Of a stretch of 64,000 nucleotides of DNA, positions 29,139-38,263 are shown in pieces. The stretch is taken from contig NZ_CP125947.1 of NCBI RefSeq assembly GCF_030064165.1, forward strand, positions 2,728,001-2,792,000, in the 5' to 3' direction. The DNA is from Comamonas resistens. Lineage in GTDB: Bacteria > Pseudomonadota > Gammaproteobacteria > Burkholderiales > Burkholderiaceae_C. Positions within the stretch are counted from its first letter, which is position 1; every line of letters begins with the position of its first letter. The notes beneath the pieces were generated by a model. That model did no database searches. It was not told the origin of the DNA and saw only the letters and a list, made by a program, of their open reading frames with translations. The translations under genes and the position numbers were made by a program.

Positions 29139-29867
29139 ATGACTGAATCCGAATCCTCCACTCTCACACTGCAGCAACTATTGGCCCATACGCTGGACGA
29201 ACTGGGCATTGCCACTGAGGAACAAGGCCAGCGTCTGGTGCTGGAGGACGGCCTGCAACTGGTGCCCCATGTGGTGGACATTGCGGCGCAATCCGATGAG
29301 CACTGGCGTACCAGCACCGTGATCGAGGTCTACCACCCGCTGATCGAGGACGTGCTGTTCGAATACCAGCACAGCGGCGGCCGCTCGCAGATCACATCGC
29401 TGCACGACGGCTTCAATCAATGGGCGCGTATGGATCTGGTCACTCTGCGCGATGCCGTGCAACCCGAACTGCAGCGTCCCTCCATGGGCATTGGCTATAC
29501 CGATGAAGCCACGGGCCAGCCCTATCAGCGTCAGGTCGTGCTTGGGCCAACGGGCCACTACCAGCAACGCCCGCCGGAAGCCTCGGCCTTGCCCGATGGT
29601 CATGAGGACGATGATCACGACTTCTGCCCCTGCTGCCTGTTCAGCAACAGCATGCAAGCATTCAGCGACCAGCTCCAAAGCCGTGAATTTCTGGGAGTGC
29701 GCCTGTATGCTGCGCGTGATTCGCAAGGCGAGATCAGCGCCGACTGCCGCATCAATGGCGAAGACTTTCCTGCTGCCCTTCCCTATCTCAAGGCCTATGT
29801 ACAAACCTGGCCCGATGCCGGGCTGGAGTTTCGCAAGCAATACGTGGTCATTCGCAACCAGCCTTGA
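29139..29867 (+). CDS. Hypothetical protein, cysteine motif FCPCC
   Basis: A 242-residue soluble protein, acidic, not recognised with confidence (it may belong to the DUF6348 group). It has TSTVIEVYHPLIEDVLFEYQ early, an acidic stretch EDDDHD immediately before FCPCCLFSN (about 160-170), and a C-terminal half predicted as alpha/beta. First of a closely spaced plus-strand set through 31189. Confidence 0.75.
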   Translation: MTESESSTLTLQQLLAHTLDELGIATEEQGQRLVLEDGLQLVPHVVDIAAQSDEHWRTSTVIEVYHPLIEDVLFEYQHSGGRSQITSLHDGFNQWARMDLVTLRDAVQPELQRPSMGIGYTDEATGQPYQRQVVLGPTGHYQQRPPEASALPDGHEDDDHDFCPCCLFSNSMQAFSDQLQSREFLGVRLYAARDSQGEISADCRINGEDFPAALPYLKAYVQTWPDAGLEFRKQYVVIRNQP

Positions 29868-29877
29868 CAGACCTGCG

Positions 29878-30135
29878 ATGAATACTGCGCTGCTCGGCAG
29901 AATCCGCGACTTGCTGGCACAGGTACAAGCCGGCCAAGGCGATGCCAGCCAACTGGCCGACGCGCTGCGCGGCAATGCCCAGGCCATGGAAGGCCTGAGC
30001 TATGCTCAGCTACGCCAGCTCGAATCTCTGGCCGATGAGTTGCAGCAGGCCGCCGAACTGGAGGCCGATGGCTTTGAATCACCGCTTGCCGCCCTCATGG
30101 CGCACCTGCAGCAATGGCTGGGCAGCCACCATTAA
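29878..30135 (+). CDS. Small hypothetical helical protein
   Basis: An 85-residue protein, Ala/Leu/Gln-rich and probably all helical (LLGRIRDLLAQVQAG, LRQLESLADELQQAAELEADGF). ATG 29878 lies 10 bases after the previous stop. No family recognised. Confidence 0.7.
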   Translation: MNTALLGRIRDLLAQVQAGQGDASQLADALRGNAQAMEGLSYAQLRQLESLADELQQAAELEADGFESPLAALMAHLQQWLGSHH

Positions 30136-30145
30136 TCCGCAAACC

Positions 30146-30508
30146 ATGGGCACTGAAACCTCGTTCCCCCTCCAGCGCCAGCACACCCTGAACGCCTTGC
30201 ACCAAGCCGTCGATGGGCAGAGCAATGCCTGCTGCGCACCGCTCAGCGGCTTTGGCATGTTCGGCTGGATCCTTGAAGGCCCGGCAGACGCCGGCAATGC
30301 CATGCAGGGCGACCTGCGCTACGGCCTGGCCTATCTGGGCCATATGATCGACCAGGGTTTTGAAACCGCATTTGCCGTGGTGCAAGCCAGCCAGCCGCCG
30401 CTGGTCTGCCTCAAGACCTGGGAACCCGGCGAGGCCGAGCCACCCTGGCCAGCGCAGACCTGGAGCCTGATCCATCGCCACGGGCAGGAGCACGGCCATG
30501 GCCTTTGA
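30146..30508 (+). CDS. Hypothetical protein
   Basis: A 120-residue protein beginning MGTETSFPLQRQHTLNALH, with GFGMFGWILEG and LAYLGHMIDQGFETAFAVVQ. Its end overlaps the next start by 11 bases, indicating translational coupling. No family recognised. Confidence 0.7.
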   Translation: MGTETSFPLQRQHTLNALHQAVDGQSNACCAPLSGFGMFGWILEGPADAGNAMQGDLRYGLAYLGHMIDQGFETAFAVVQASQPPLVCLKTWEPGEAEPPWPAQTWSLIHRHGQEHGHGL

Positions 30509-30815
30509 CCTCATGGTCGGCACGGGCTGGCGTGTCAAGGATCAACCCAGCATGGTCGGCACCATCGAATTTGACGAACTGCCGCAGCTCAGCCATTTGC
30601 TCAAGCGCCAGGACTGTTTCTTTCTGCACCGCATCTCCAATCTGTTTGAAGACCAGCAGTTTTCGGTCGCAGAAATCGCGCAGGCACTGGATCAGCTATT
30701 GCCCCTGCTGACCCGGCCCATGCCAGAAGCCGAGCGCGCCATGCTGCACAAGCTGATTGCCGTGCTGGCCTTTGCCCAAAGCCGCCGGCAGCCGCTGTTC
30801 GGGGTGGCTGACTGA
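30498..30815 (+). CDS. Hypothetical protein
   Basis: A 105-residue protein with a short beta region (MAFDLMVGTGWRV) and a helical remainder (FSVAEIAQALDQLLPLL, MLHKLIAVLAFAQSRRQPLFG). The stop shares a base with the next start. No family recognised. Confidence 0.72.
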   Translation: MAFDLMVGTGWRVKDQPSMVGTIEFDELPQLSHLLKRQDCFFLHRISNLFEDQQFSVAEIAQALDQLLPLLTRPMPEAERAMLHKLIAVLAFAQSRRQPLFGVAD

Positions 30816-31189
30816 TGAGTACCGCGCCTCAATCCATCGATCTGGGCAACGGACAAAGCATTCCCATCCAGCCCTTGAGCACCAGGCCCGAACAAACACT
30901 GGACATGGATGCACTGGCCCCCGAGCTTGCGCCGTTGTGGGATGCACTGGAGACGATTTGCGTCACCGGCTGCTGCGGTATCGACGCGCTGGATCTCAGC
31001 CCCGAACAACTGGCTGCCGCCCGACCCAAGCTCGACACTGCGGCAATTTGCTCAGGCTTGCTGCAGATACAGGCAAGGCTGAACTGCCCCGACTTACCCT
31101 TGGTGGTAAGCCAGCGGCTCAATCAGTACCTGGACCGGGATGCAGCCCGGCAGCTGATCACCCATTTGCTGTACCACCTTGACGCCTAG
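30815..31189 (+). CDS. Hypothetical protein with CCGIDAL motif
   Basis: A 124-residue protein. PLWDALETICVTGCCGIDALDLSPEQL resembles a small domain of unknown function (possibly the DUF6331 group, which has a CCG-x-x-A-F pattern); I am not sure of this. Last of the tightly packed set from 29139. Confidence 0.7.
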   Translation: MSTAPQSIDLGNGQSIPIQPLSTRPEQTLDMDALAPELAPLWDALETICVTGCCGIDALDLSPEQLAAARPKLDTAAICSGLLQIQARLNCPDLPLVVSQRLNQYLDRDAARQLITHLLYHLDA

Positions 31190-31297
31190 AATGGCTTGCA
31201 CCAGATTCATATTAAAAATAGCCTCAAACGCTGGTGAATCAAGCGCAAGCAGCTATAAAAACAGGGATTCCAGACGGCAGAGACAGCGAGGTTTGCA

Positions 31298-31460
31298 CCG
31301 CAGATCAAAATCCCCGCCACTTATCTGCGCGGCGGCACCAGCAAAGGCGTGCTCTTCACGCGGCAGGACTTGCCCGAAGCCACGCGGCAAGCCCCCCTAT
31401 GCGATGCCATCCTTCTATACGCCCTGGACCGCCCCGCCCCCCATGGCAAGCAGATCGACG
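31298..31460 (+). pseudogene. prpF: 5' remnant of prpF (2-methylaconitate isomerase)
   Basis: The translated frame reads PQIKIPATYLRGGTSKGVL, then DLPEATRQAPLCDAILLYALDRPAPHGKQIDGMGN, a clear match to the start of PrpF. After about 55 codons the match ends where PrpF has GATSSTSK. The rest of the roughly 390-residue protein is absent, and no prp or acnD genes are near. No good start codon precedes it. The frame runs on into the next gene, which likely has its own ATG at 31562. Confidence 0.75.
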
Positions 31461-31561
31461 GCATGGGCAATTCCGGCGCGCTGCACACCGCCCCACCCCA
31501 TGGCACAACCCTGGTGCAGCAAGCACTGCATCAGTCCAAATTCTTTGATTTTCAGATTCCC

Positions 31562-32953
31562 ATGAGCAACAAAAACTGGCTGGTCTTTGACGAAATCGCG
31601 CAGAACCCCAAGATTCAAGCCCTGTTCGACAGCGCTGTCGCGCAGATTGCCAGCGGCACCCCGCCCAAGCTGAACAAGCACTATCCCATCGGCTTCATGG
31701 TGGAGGGGCAAAAGCTGCTGGGCACTTCGGTGCTCGAGTACCGGCTCAGCCAGGAGCCCATTTCCAGTTTCTCTCATGCCAATATGCGCGACTTTGCCGA
31801 GAAAATGCGCACGCTGCTGGGCTGGAACGAGATCTCCTACCAGCTGCATCTGTGGGTGCAGGCCCATTTGCGCGACCCCTTCTTTGTCAACGAGGGCAGT
31901 GACTGGAACGAGCAATGGGTGCGCAAGCCCAATGCCGCCCCCGTGCAGCTCAGCACCGATGTGTTTCGCTTTGCCTGCGATGTGGCTATTGGCGACCTCA
32001 AATTCGGCCCCAGTTATGCCTATGTCAGCGCCGATCGGATCTTTGACTGGGCCACTCAGCTGGGCTCGGATCTGCCGGCCCGGCTCAAGAAGCATGGCAC
32101 CGGCGATCTGCCCAAAGCCCTGGCCCAATGGGCGGGCCCGGGCGTCAGCGCCACGGCCAATGATGCGCTGGCCGTGATCCGCATCACCCAGAAGGAAGAA
32201 AGCGAAGCCGCCTATGGCCAGGTTCTCGACTATCTGATCGAACTGCTGAACACCACGGACTTTCCACGCTCCTACGCCATCGAATATCGCGGCCCCAGCA
32301 AGACCTATCTGCCCATCAAGGGCTTGCCCAAAAAAGGCGTGCACCAGCTGTTTGCCAGCGCAGCTGCCTATCCCGGCCTTCATGACAAAATTGCCGCCTA
32401 TGCGCGTACCGCCATCAGCGAATTCGACTGGTACCAGAACCTCCAGGATGAAGACTGCGCCATGCCCGGCAGTTTTGCGGTGTTTGCGCTGGCGTTCATG
32501 GATACACGCTTCGCTCCGCTGATGCTGGACTATCTTCACACCGTCGATGGCGAGCACCAGTCGCTGCATGGCAGATTTGTCGAAGCCTATATCGACGCCC
32601 ACGGCTTTACCGAAACGGGTATTGCCTATCTGCTGGCCTGTGCCGGCAATATCCAGCATTTGCGCCACCGCAAGAGCTATCCGGCCCTCATGGCCAACGC
32701 GCAAAGTCTGAGCGCACTGATCCGGGCCCGTCAGCAGCACATCAGCGATACGCCTTCAGCCAATGCCGCCCTGCGCGCGGCGCTGGAAAGCCGCAGTGCA
32801 GCAGAATCCGCCTTTCAGGAGGCACGCCACGCCATCTGGGGCGACGCCAGTAGTAAAGACAACGGCAAACGCCTGATCGAGAGCGCCCCGACCGAGCTAC
32901 GCCCGCTCTACGAGCAGGTCTTTGCTCCAATCGCTTCGAGCAGACGGGCATAA
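31562..32953 (+). CDS. Hypothetical protein, 463 residues
   Basis: Large soluble protein with no signal peptide or membrane helix. The N-terminal two thirds is alpha/beta (NKHYPIGFMVEGQKLLGTSVLEYRLSQEP, FACDVAIGDLKFGPSYAYVSADRIFDW). The C-terminal third is helical. I could not place it in a family. ATG 31562 follows the prpF remnant; an upstream in-frame GTG at 31349 would fuse remnant codons to it, which I consider an artefact. It is 47 bases from the next gene. Confidence 0.75.
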   Translation: MSNKNWLVFDEIAQNPKIQALFDSAVAQIASGTPPKLNKHYPIGFMVEGQKLLGTSVLEYRLSQEPISSFSHANMRDFAEKMRTLLGWNEISYQLHLWVQAHLRDPFFVNEGSDWNEQWVRKPNAAPVQLSTDVFRFACDVAIGDLKFGPSYAYVSADRIFDWATQLGSDLPARLKKHGTGDLPKALAQWAGPGVSATANDALAVIRITQKEESEAAYGQVLDYLIELLNTTDFPRSYAIEYRGPSKTYLPIKGLPKKGVHQLFASAAAYPGLHDKIAAYARTAISEFDWYQNLQDEDCAMPGSFAVFALAFMDTRFAPLMLDYLHTVDGEHQSLHGRFVEAYIDAHGFTETGIAYLLACAGNIQHLRHRKSYPALMANAQSLSALIRARQQHISDTPSANAALRAALESRSAAESAFQEARHAIWGDASSKDNGKRLIESAPTELRPLYEQVFAPIASSRRA

Positions 32954-33000
32954 ACCTGCCCGCAGCGTATCTCCACCTCAACTGCAAAGGCCAGACCATC

Positions 33001-33432
33001 ATGCTGAGTTACGCCATCCAGAAAGTCGGTTTCGACTTTGACCAGCTCGAGCCGCAAGGCCCCATAGACCTGACCGGTATGCTGCGTGCGATTGACGAGT
33101 TTCCCTGGCGCGAACAATTGCAGGATTGGAACGAAGAGCAAGACGGCCCACTGCCCGCGCTGGTGCTGGAATGCGAGGCCGAGCGGCGCCAGCTATGGAT
33201 CACGGCGCTGGGCGAGGGTCTGGGGCAGGACTTTCAGCTGCAATCGGTCTCGACCCAGGTACGCAAAGGCTTGTTTGGCAAGCCCAGGCAGGAGCGCAAT
33301 GTGCTCGTCTTCGAGGTGTTCAGTCGCAGCACACTCAACCAGCTCTGTGCACTGTTTTGCGAACGCGAATTTGACGCACTGGACCAGGAAGCACAGCGCC
33401 TGGCACGGCAGGCTGAGGATTACGAGGATTGA
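33001..33432 (+). CDS. Hypothetical protein
   Basis: A 143-residue acidic protein (VGFDFDQLEPQGPIDLTGMLRAIDEFPW, LVLECEAERRQLWITALGEGLGQDFQLQS). Likely expressed with the 463-residue gene. No family recognised. Confidence 0.75.
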   Translation: MLSYAIQKVGFDFDQLEPQGPIDLTGMLRAIDEFPWREQLQDWNEEQDGPLPALVLECEAERRQLWITALGEGLGQDFQLQSVSTQVRKGLFGKPRQERNVLVFEVFSRSTLNQLCALFCEREFDALDQEAQRLARQAEDYED

Positions 33433-33592
33433 AGCGTTCCAGCATCCGACCCCACTCCATCTGGGGATCTTGGGCCACCGAGCCCATGCTTTCCTTTTGT
33501 CTTTGAATGTCAGAAGGCTTTGAAAATTAAAGCACAACCGCCTCTAGCGCTTATGGGGAAAGCGCCAAAAGCTATTTTTTCTGAAGCACTCA

Positions 33593-34075
33593 TCAGCCCT
33601 GCACCGCCGCCTCGATGGCAGCGATATCAATCTTGCGCATATCCATCATGGCCGCATAGGCACGCTGGGCAGCAGCTGCACCATACGCGCCTGAAACCGC
33701 CTGCATCAGCACGCGCGGCGTGATCTGCCAGGAAATACCCCAGCGATCCTTGCACCAGCCGCAGGCGCTTTCCTGACCGCCATTGCCCACGATGGCATTC
33801 CAGAGCCTGTCTGTTTCTTCCTGATCGTCGGTGGCAATCTGGAACGAGAAGGATTCGTTGTGCGTGAAATGCGGCCCGCCGTTCAGACCGATGCAGACCA
33901 CACCGGCAACGGTGAATTCGACCAGCAGCACATCGCCCTGCTTGCCGTCCGGATAGTCACCCGGTGCGTAATGCACGGCACCCACATGGCTGTCGGGGAA
34001 GGTTTTGGCATAGAACTGTGCGGCTTGCAGCGCCTCACCGGTGTACCAGAGACAGATGGTGTTCTTGGGGGACAT
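33593..34075 (-). CDS. VOC family protein (PhnB-like)
   Basis: A 160-residue glyoxalase/bleomycin-resistance-fold protein of the PhnB or 3-demethylubiquinone-methyltransferase-like group: MSPKNTICLWYTGEALQAAQFY at the start, FTHNESFSFQIATDDQEETDRLWNAI, and CGWCKDRWGISWQITP. The start at 34075 has AGGAG 7 bases upstream. The substrate is not known. Confidence 0.9.
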   Translation of the reverse strand: MSPKNTICLWYTGEALQAAQFYAKTFPDSHVGAVHYAPGDYPDGKQGDVLLVEFTVAGVVCIGLNGGPHFTHNESFSFQIATDDQEETDRLWNAIVGNGGQESACGWCKDRWGISWQITPRVLMQAVSGAYGAAAAQRAYAAMMDMRKIDIAAIEAAVQG

Positions 34076-34340
34076 GGCAGCTCCTTGGTCCGGGTCACAA
34101 GCCAGACATTGTGAAGGCTTGCGCCAGCGGCCGCCATCCCCCAACCCCTACACCTTCATGCGCCGCCACACAATGTCCTTCAGCCGGGCCACGCCCAGAG
34201 CACCAGCATCTGGCAAGCAAGAACTTCCGGGGCCCGCTGGAGCAGAAAGACCAGTAATCCAACACTGCCCTGCGCCCATCAGAAGAGCGGCTAACCCTTG
34301 TGCGCCCAGGCTTGCTGGCTTTTTTCTTTTTTTCAATTCA

Positions 34341-34364
34341 ATATTTCAACTATCATTGAAATAT
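34341..34364. promoter_or_regulatory. Probable ArsR operator
   Basis: A perfect inverted repeat, ATATTTCAA and TTGAAATAT separated by six bases, ends on the first bases of the arsR start codon. Position and symmetry fit a self-repressing ArsR site that would block both transcription start and initiation. Confidence 0.75.
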
Positions 34365-34710
34365 GAATGAAGACCAAGTCATCAAATCACTGGCTGCGCT
34401 GGCCCACCAAGTTCGGTTGCGTGTCTTTCGCGCGCTGGTGATGGCTGGGGCTGAAGGTCTGACACCTTCCGTCCTGGCTGAGCAGTTGGAAGTGGCGTCC
34501 ACCGCCCTGTCCTTTCACCTCAAGGAGCTGGTCAATGCAGGCTTGGTGGCGCAGGAGCGCATGGGCCGCAACCTCATCTATCGCGCCGACTTTGCGCGCA
34601 TGGATGGTGTCCTGGGCTATCTGACCGAAAACTGCTGCGCAGGTGCTGGCTGCGGACTGAGCGCATCGACCTGCTGCCCTGTGGACGATACAGACAACAA
34701 AGGCTGCTAA
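34363..34710 (+). CDS. arsR: Arsenic-responsive repressor ArsR
   Basis: A 115-residue winged-helix repressor that releases DNA on binding As(III). The HTH is LTPSVLAEQLEVASTALSFHLKELVNAG. The usual ELCVCDL site of plasmid ArsR is missing. Instead C91, C92 and C97 (ENCCAGAGC) form a C-terminal site like that of Acidithiobacillus ArsR, and C104, C105 and C115 are extra. The start codon has no Shine-Dalgarno and overlaps the operator, so a leaderless mRNA is possible. First gene of arsR-arsC-acr3-arsH. Confidence 0.93.
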   Translation: MNEDQVIKSLAALAHQVRLRVFRALVMAGAEGLTPSVLAEQLEVASTALSFHLKELVNAGLVAQERMGRNLIYRADFARMDGVLGYLTENCCAGAGCGLSASTCCPVDDTDNKGC

Positions 34711-34712
34711 CC

Positions 34713-35201
34713 ATGACCACCCATATCCTGGTGCTCTGCACCCACAACTCTGCCCGCAGTGTTCTGGCAGAAGCCATGTTCAATCATTGGGCGAGAAAGC
34801 TGGGCATTGATGCCAAGGCCTTCAGCGCAGGCGCGGCCCCCAGCGGCCGTATTCACCCACAGGCCATTGCTGCGCTGAACGCTGCTGGCGTGGAGGTGTC
34901 AGGCCTCGCCAGCAAGAGCATGGATATGTTTGCCAAGGCCGGTGCACCTGAGATGGGCGTGGTCATCACGGTCTGCGACAGTGCAGCAGCCCAACCATGC
35001 CCTGTCTGGCCCGGTGCGCCTGTGCGTGCCCACTGGAGCTACCCCGACCCCTCTGTCGCCCTCGAACAGGAACAGGCCCAACGCTTTGAACTGACGCGCC
35101 AGGCCATTGCCTACCGCATGCTGCAATTGGTGCAACTGCCGTTTGCCGAGCTCGATAACAAGGCACTGCAGCCCCTGGTGCAGCGTATCGGAGAGTCCTG
35201 A
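34713..35201 (+). CDS. arsC: Arsenate reductase, low-molecular-weight phosphatase type
   Basis: Reduces arsenate to arsenite. The 162-residue protein has the phosphatase loop VLCTHNSARS and the later WSYPDPSVA acid loop. It belongs to the LMW-PTP-like ArsC group. It starts 2 bases after the arsR stop. Reducing partner (thioredoxin or glutaredoxin) is not evident. Confidence 0.92.
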   Translation: MTTHILVLCTHNSARSVLAEAMFNHWARKLGIDAKAFSAGAAPSGRIHPQAIAALNAAGVEVSGLASKSMDMFAKAGAPEMGVVITVCDSAAAQPCPVWPGAPVRAHWSYPDPSVALEQEQAQRFELTRQAIAYRMLQLVQLPFAELDNKALQPLVQRIGES

Positions 35202-35202
35202 A

Positions 35203-36276
35203 ATGCAAGCTACTGCCCCAAAGCCTGCGATGGGCTTGTTCGAGCGCTATCTCACGCTCTGGGTACTGCTCTGCATCTGTGCAGGGATTGCCTTGGGCCG
35301 TGGCCTGCCGGAACTGACTCAGGCCGTCGCCTCCATGGAGGTCGCGAAGGTGAACCTGCCCGTGGGAGTGCTGATCTGGGTGATGATCATTCCCATGCTG
35401 GTCAAGATTGACTTCTCTGCCTTGTCGCAGGTGAGGTCTCATGCCCGCGGCATCGGAGTGACCTTGCTGATCAACTGGGCCGTCAAGCCGTTTTCGATGG
35501 CATTGCTGGCCTGGCTGTTTCTGCGCCATGTCTTTGCCCGGTGGCTTGATCCCGCACAGGTGGACAGCTATGTGGCCGGCCTGATTCTGCTGGCCGCAGC
35601 CCCCTGCACGGCCATGGTGTTTGTCTGGAGCCAGTTGTGCAAGGGCGACCCTTATTTCACGCTGTCTCAAGTCGCCTTGAATGACGCCATCATGCTGGTG
35701 GCCTTTGCCCCCATCGTGGCCTTGCTGCTGGGTATCTCCTCCATCACCGTCCCGTGGGCCACCCTGCTCGCTTCGGTGCTGCTCTACATCCTTGTGCCTG
35801 TGGCCATCGCTCAGATGCTGCGCAAGCACCTGATGCGCAAAGGAGAAGACGCGTTCAATCGCGCCACTGCTGCCATGGGGCCGGCGTCCATCATGGCCCT
35901 GCTCGTCACGCTGGTGCTGCTGTTCGCATTTCAAGGCAATGCCATCTTGCAGCAGCCCTTGGTGATCGCACTGTTGGCTGTGCCCATCCTGATTCAGGTG
36001 GTACTCAATTCAGGGCTGGCCTACTGGCTGAACAAGCGACTGGGCGTGGCCCACTGCGTGGCCGGGCCTTCCGCCCTAATCGGGGCCAGCAACTTCTTCG
36101 AGCTGGCCGTGGCCACGGCCATCAGCCTGTTTGGTCTGAACTCTGGCGCCGCACTGGCAACCGTGGTTGGCGTGCTGATCGAAGTACCCGTCATGCTGGT
36201 CGTGGTCGCCGCCGTCAACCATTCCAGGCATTGGTACGAATGTTCCCTGCCAGCAACGCAAACCCCAAAATCCTGA
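35203..36276 (+). CDS. acr3: Arsenite efflux permease ACR3
   Basis: Inner-membrane As(III) exporter of the Acr3 (BART) family, 357 residues with about ten helices. Marks are [49 protein letters not shown] with the key Cys of the PCTAMV loop, and [21 protein letters not shown] 35203 follows the arsC stop by one base, and the stop overlaps the arsH start. Confidence 0.95.
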   Translation: MQATAPKPAMGLFERYLTLWVLLCICAGIALGRGLPELTQAVASMEVAKVNLPVGVLIWVMIIPMLVKIDFSALSQVRSHARGIGVTLLINWAVKPFSMALLAWLFLRHVFARWLDPAQVDSYVAGLILLAAAPCTAMVFVWSQLCKGDPYFTLSQVALNDAIMLVAFAPIVALLLGISSITVPWATLLASVLLYILVPVAIAQMLRKHLMRKGEDAFNRATAAMGPASIMALLVTLVLLFAFQGNAILQQPLVIALLAVPILIQVVLNSGLAYWLNKRLGVAHCVAGPSALIGASNFFELAVATAISLFGLNSGAALATVVGVLIEVPVMLVVVAAVNHSRHWYECSLPATQTPKS

Positions 36277-36992
36277 TGTCTCCCGAATCCATTTCTAGCA
36301 ATCTCGACCCGGTCAGCTTCCAGATTCCAGCGCTTCAGGCCCTGGCGGCGGCCCGGACATCCAGCCACGCGCCACGCATCCTCATGCTTTATGGCTCCTT
36401 GCGTGAGCGCTCCTACAGCAAGCTGCTGACCCATGAGGCAGCCAGGCTGCTGGCAGGCATGGGAGCCGAGGTCCGTATCTACAACCCCGAAGGCCTACCG
36501 CAGCCTGATGCGGCGCCGGTTGAACACCCCAAGGTCCTGGAACTGCGCGAGCTGGTGCGCTGGTGCGAGGGCATGGTCTGGACATCGCCAGAGCGCCATG
36601 GAGCCATGACCGGCATCATGAAAACGCAGATCGACTGGATTCCCCTGTCCGAAGGCGCGGTGCGCCCCACGCAGGGCAAGACGCTGGCGGTCATGCAGGT
36701 CTGCGGCGGCTCCCAGTCCTTCAATGCCGTGAACCAGCTGCGCATACTGGGGCGCTGGATGCGCCTGCTCACCATCCCCAACCAAAGCTCGGTTGCCAAG
36801 GCCTACCAGGAGTTTGAGGAAGATGGTCGTATGAAACCTTCCTCTTACTATGACCGGGTGGTGGATGTGATGGAAGAGCTGATGAAGTTCACGCTGCTGA
36901 CGAGGGATGCTGCCCCTTACCTCGTTGACCGCTATAGCGAGCGCAAGGAAGAACGAGCCAGGATGCACGCCAAGACCTTGACCAATATGTGA
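36276..36992 (+). CDS. arsH: ArsH NADPH-dependent flavoprotein
   Basis: A 238-residue FMN-dependent oxidoreductase that in other bacteria oxidises trivalent organoarsenicals. Seen: [17 protein letters not shown] (FMN phosphate loop), [21 protein letters not shown], and [20 protein letters not shown]. Its ATG shares a base with the acr3 stop. It is the last gene of the arsenic operon. Confidence 0.94.
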   Translation: MSPESISSNLDPVSFQIPALQALAAARTSSHAPRILMLYGSLRERSYSKLLTHEAARLLAGMGAEVRIYNPEGLPQPDAAPVEHPKVLELRELVRWCEGMVWTSPERHGAMTGIMKTQIDWIPLSEGAVRPTQGKTLAVMQVCGGSQSFNAVNQLRILGRWMRLLTIPNQSSVAKAYQEFEEDGRMKPSSYYDRVVDVMEELMKFTLLTRDAAPYLVDRYSERKEERARMHAKTLTNM

Positions 36993-37039
36993 GCAGTTGA
37001 AGCGCTGCGCGGGTATCCGCCAACCGTCAGAAGTGGCCC

Positions 37040-38014
37040 TTAGTTGACCTGCATCCGGGCTCTACGTGCCGCATCACCCAGTCGTTGATATTCGGACTGC
37101 GTCAATGCTTCAAAGTCTTGGGCTGCAGACCCCTTGGGGGTGAATCCGGCCTGCAGCAGTTTGTCCTTGACGGCGGGATCGCTCAGGGCTTTGTTGATGG
37201 CGGCATTGAGCTTGGCCGTGATAGCCGGGTCCAGCTTGGCCGGGCCATATACGCCGAACCATGGATCGACCGCGTAGCCCTTGAGACCGCTCTCTGCAAT
37301 GGTCGGCACATTCGGCAGTGACGGGCTGCGCTCGCTACCTGCCACAGCCAGTGCTTTGAGCTTGCCTGCCTGGATATGTGGCAAGGAAGCCGGCAGGTTA
37401 TCGAACATGGCAGGCAGATGACCGCCCAGCATGTCGGTAATACCCGGCACGCTGCCTTTATAGGGGACATGGATGGTGTCCAGGCCTGCCATTTGCGCAA
37501 ACATCACGCCCGCCAGATGCATGCTGGTTCCTGCCCCGGCTGTACCGTACTGAAAGCCCGGATGCGCCTTGATGTAGGCAATGAACTCCTGCAGATTGTC
37601 GGCCGGGAAGCTCTTGCCCACCTCCAGCACGATGGTGGAGTAGCCCAGCATCGAAACCGCAGTGAAGTCCTTACGGGGATCAAATGCCATCGATTTGTAA
37701 ATGTGCGGGTTGAGCGCATTAGTGGAGATGGCTCCAAAGCCGATCGTATAGCCGTCGGGCTTGGACTTGGCCACGACATCCATGCCTATATTGCCCCCGG
37801 CGCCAGGCTTGTTTTCGATCACCACAGGTTGACCCAACGTGCGTGACATGTGCTCGCCCACGACTCGTGCCACGAGATCGGTTGTTCCTCCAGCCAGATA
37901 CGGAACAACAAAGGTGATGGGCTTTTGCGGGAAAGTTGCTTGCGCGTGAGCGCCTGCCATGGTGGCAAGCGCACCTACGGCAGCCATGGAAACCAGTATC
38001 TGTCGACGATTCAT
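37040..38014 (-). CDS. Bug/TctC-family periplasmic solute receptor
   Basis: Periplasmic binding protein for a carboxylate or aromatic acid, 324 residues. A signal peptide ends near residue 25 (AHAQA). Family marks are PITFVVPYLAGGTTDLVARVV, VIENKPGAGGNIG and GAISTNALNPHIYKS. No TctA/TctB genes are adjacent, as is common for the many orphan Bug receptors in these bacteria. Ligand unknown. Confidence 0.93.
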   Translation of the reverse strand: MNRRQILVSMAAVGALATMAGAHAQATFPQKPITFVVPYLAGGTTDLVARVVGEHMSRTLGQPVVIENKPGAGGNIGMDVVAKSKPDGYTIGFGAISTNALNPHIYKSMAFDPRKDFTAVSMLGYSTIVLEVGKSFPADNLQEFIAYIKAHPGFQYGTAGAGTSMHLAGVMFAQMAGLDTIHVPYKGSVPGITDMLGGHLPAMFDNLPASLPHIQAGKLKALAVAGSERSPSLPNVPTIAESGLKGYAVDPWFGVYGPAKLDPAITAKLNAAINKALSDPAVKDKLLQAGFTPKGSAAQDFEALTQSEYQRLGDAARRARMQVN

Positions 38015-38263
38015 GGAGTCTCCTCGGTAGTTCTATGGGATAAGGCTTGAAGCCGTTGTACGGAGCCTGCTTGAAGCGAAGCTCCGGAGGCTCTTATCGT
38101 GTGAAGCAAATCGAGAAGCAGTGTATTGGTTCCATGCCGTCCGCGGGGACCAAGTCTGGCAACCGCTGGCCAGAGAAGCGATTTTTCACAGAGCGGCAGC
38201 TTTTGAGGCGGAGCTATCGCTTTCTTTAGCAAGGACTTTTACAATTCTCCCCCCTGCCAAGCA

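Noticed and set aside
31349..31561. GTG start that would fuse prpF codons to the 463-residue protein
   Set aside because: Homology to PrpF ends mid-way and the later ATG gives a plausible independent protein.
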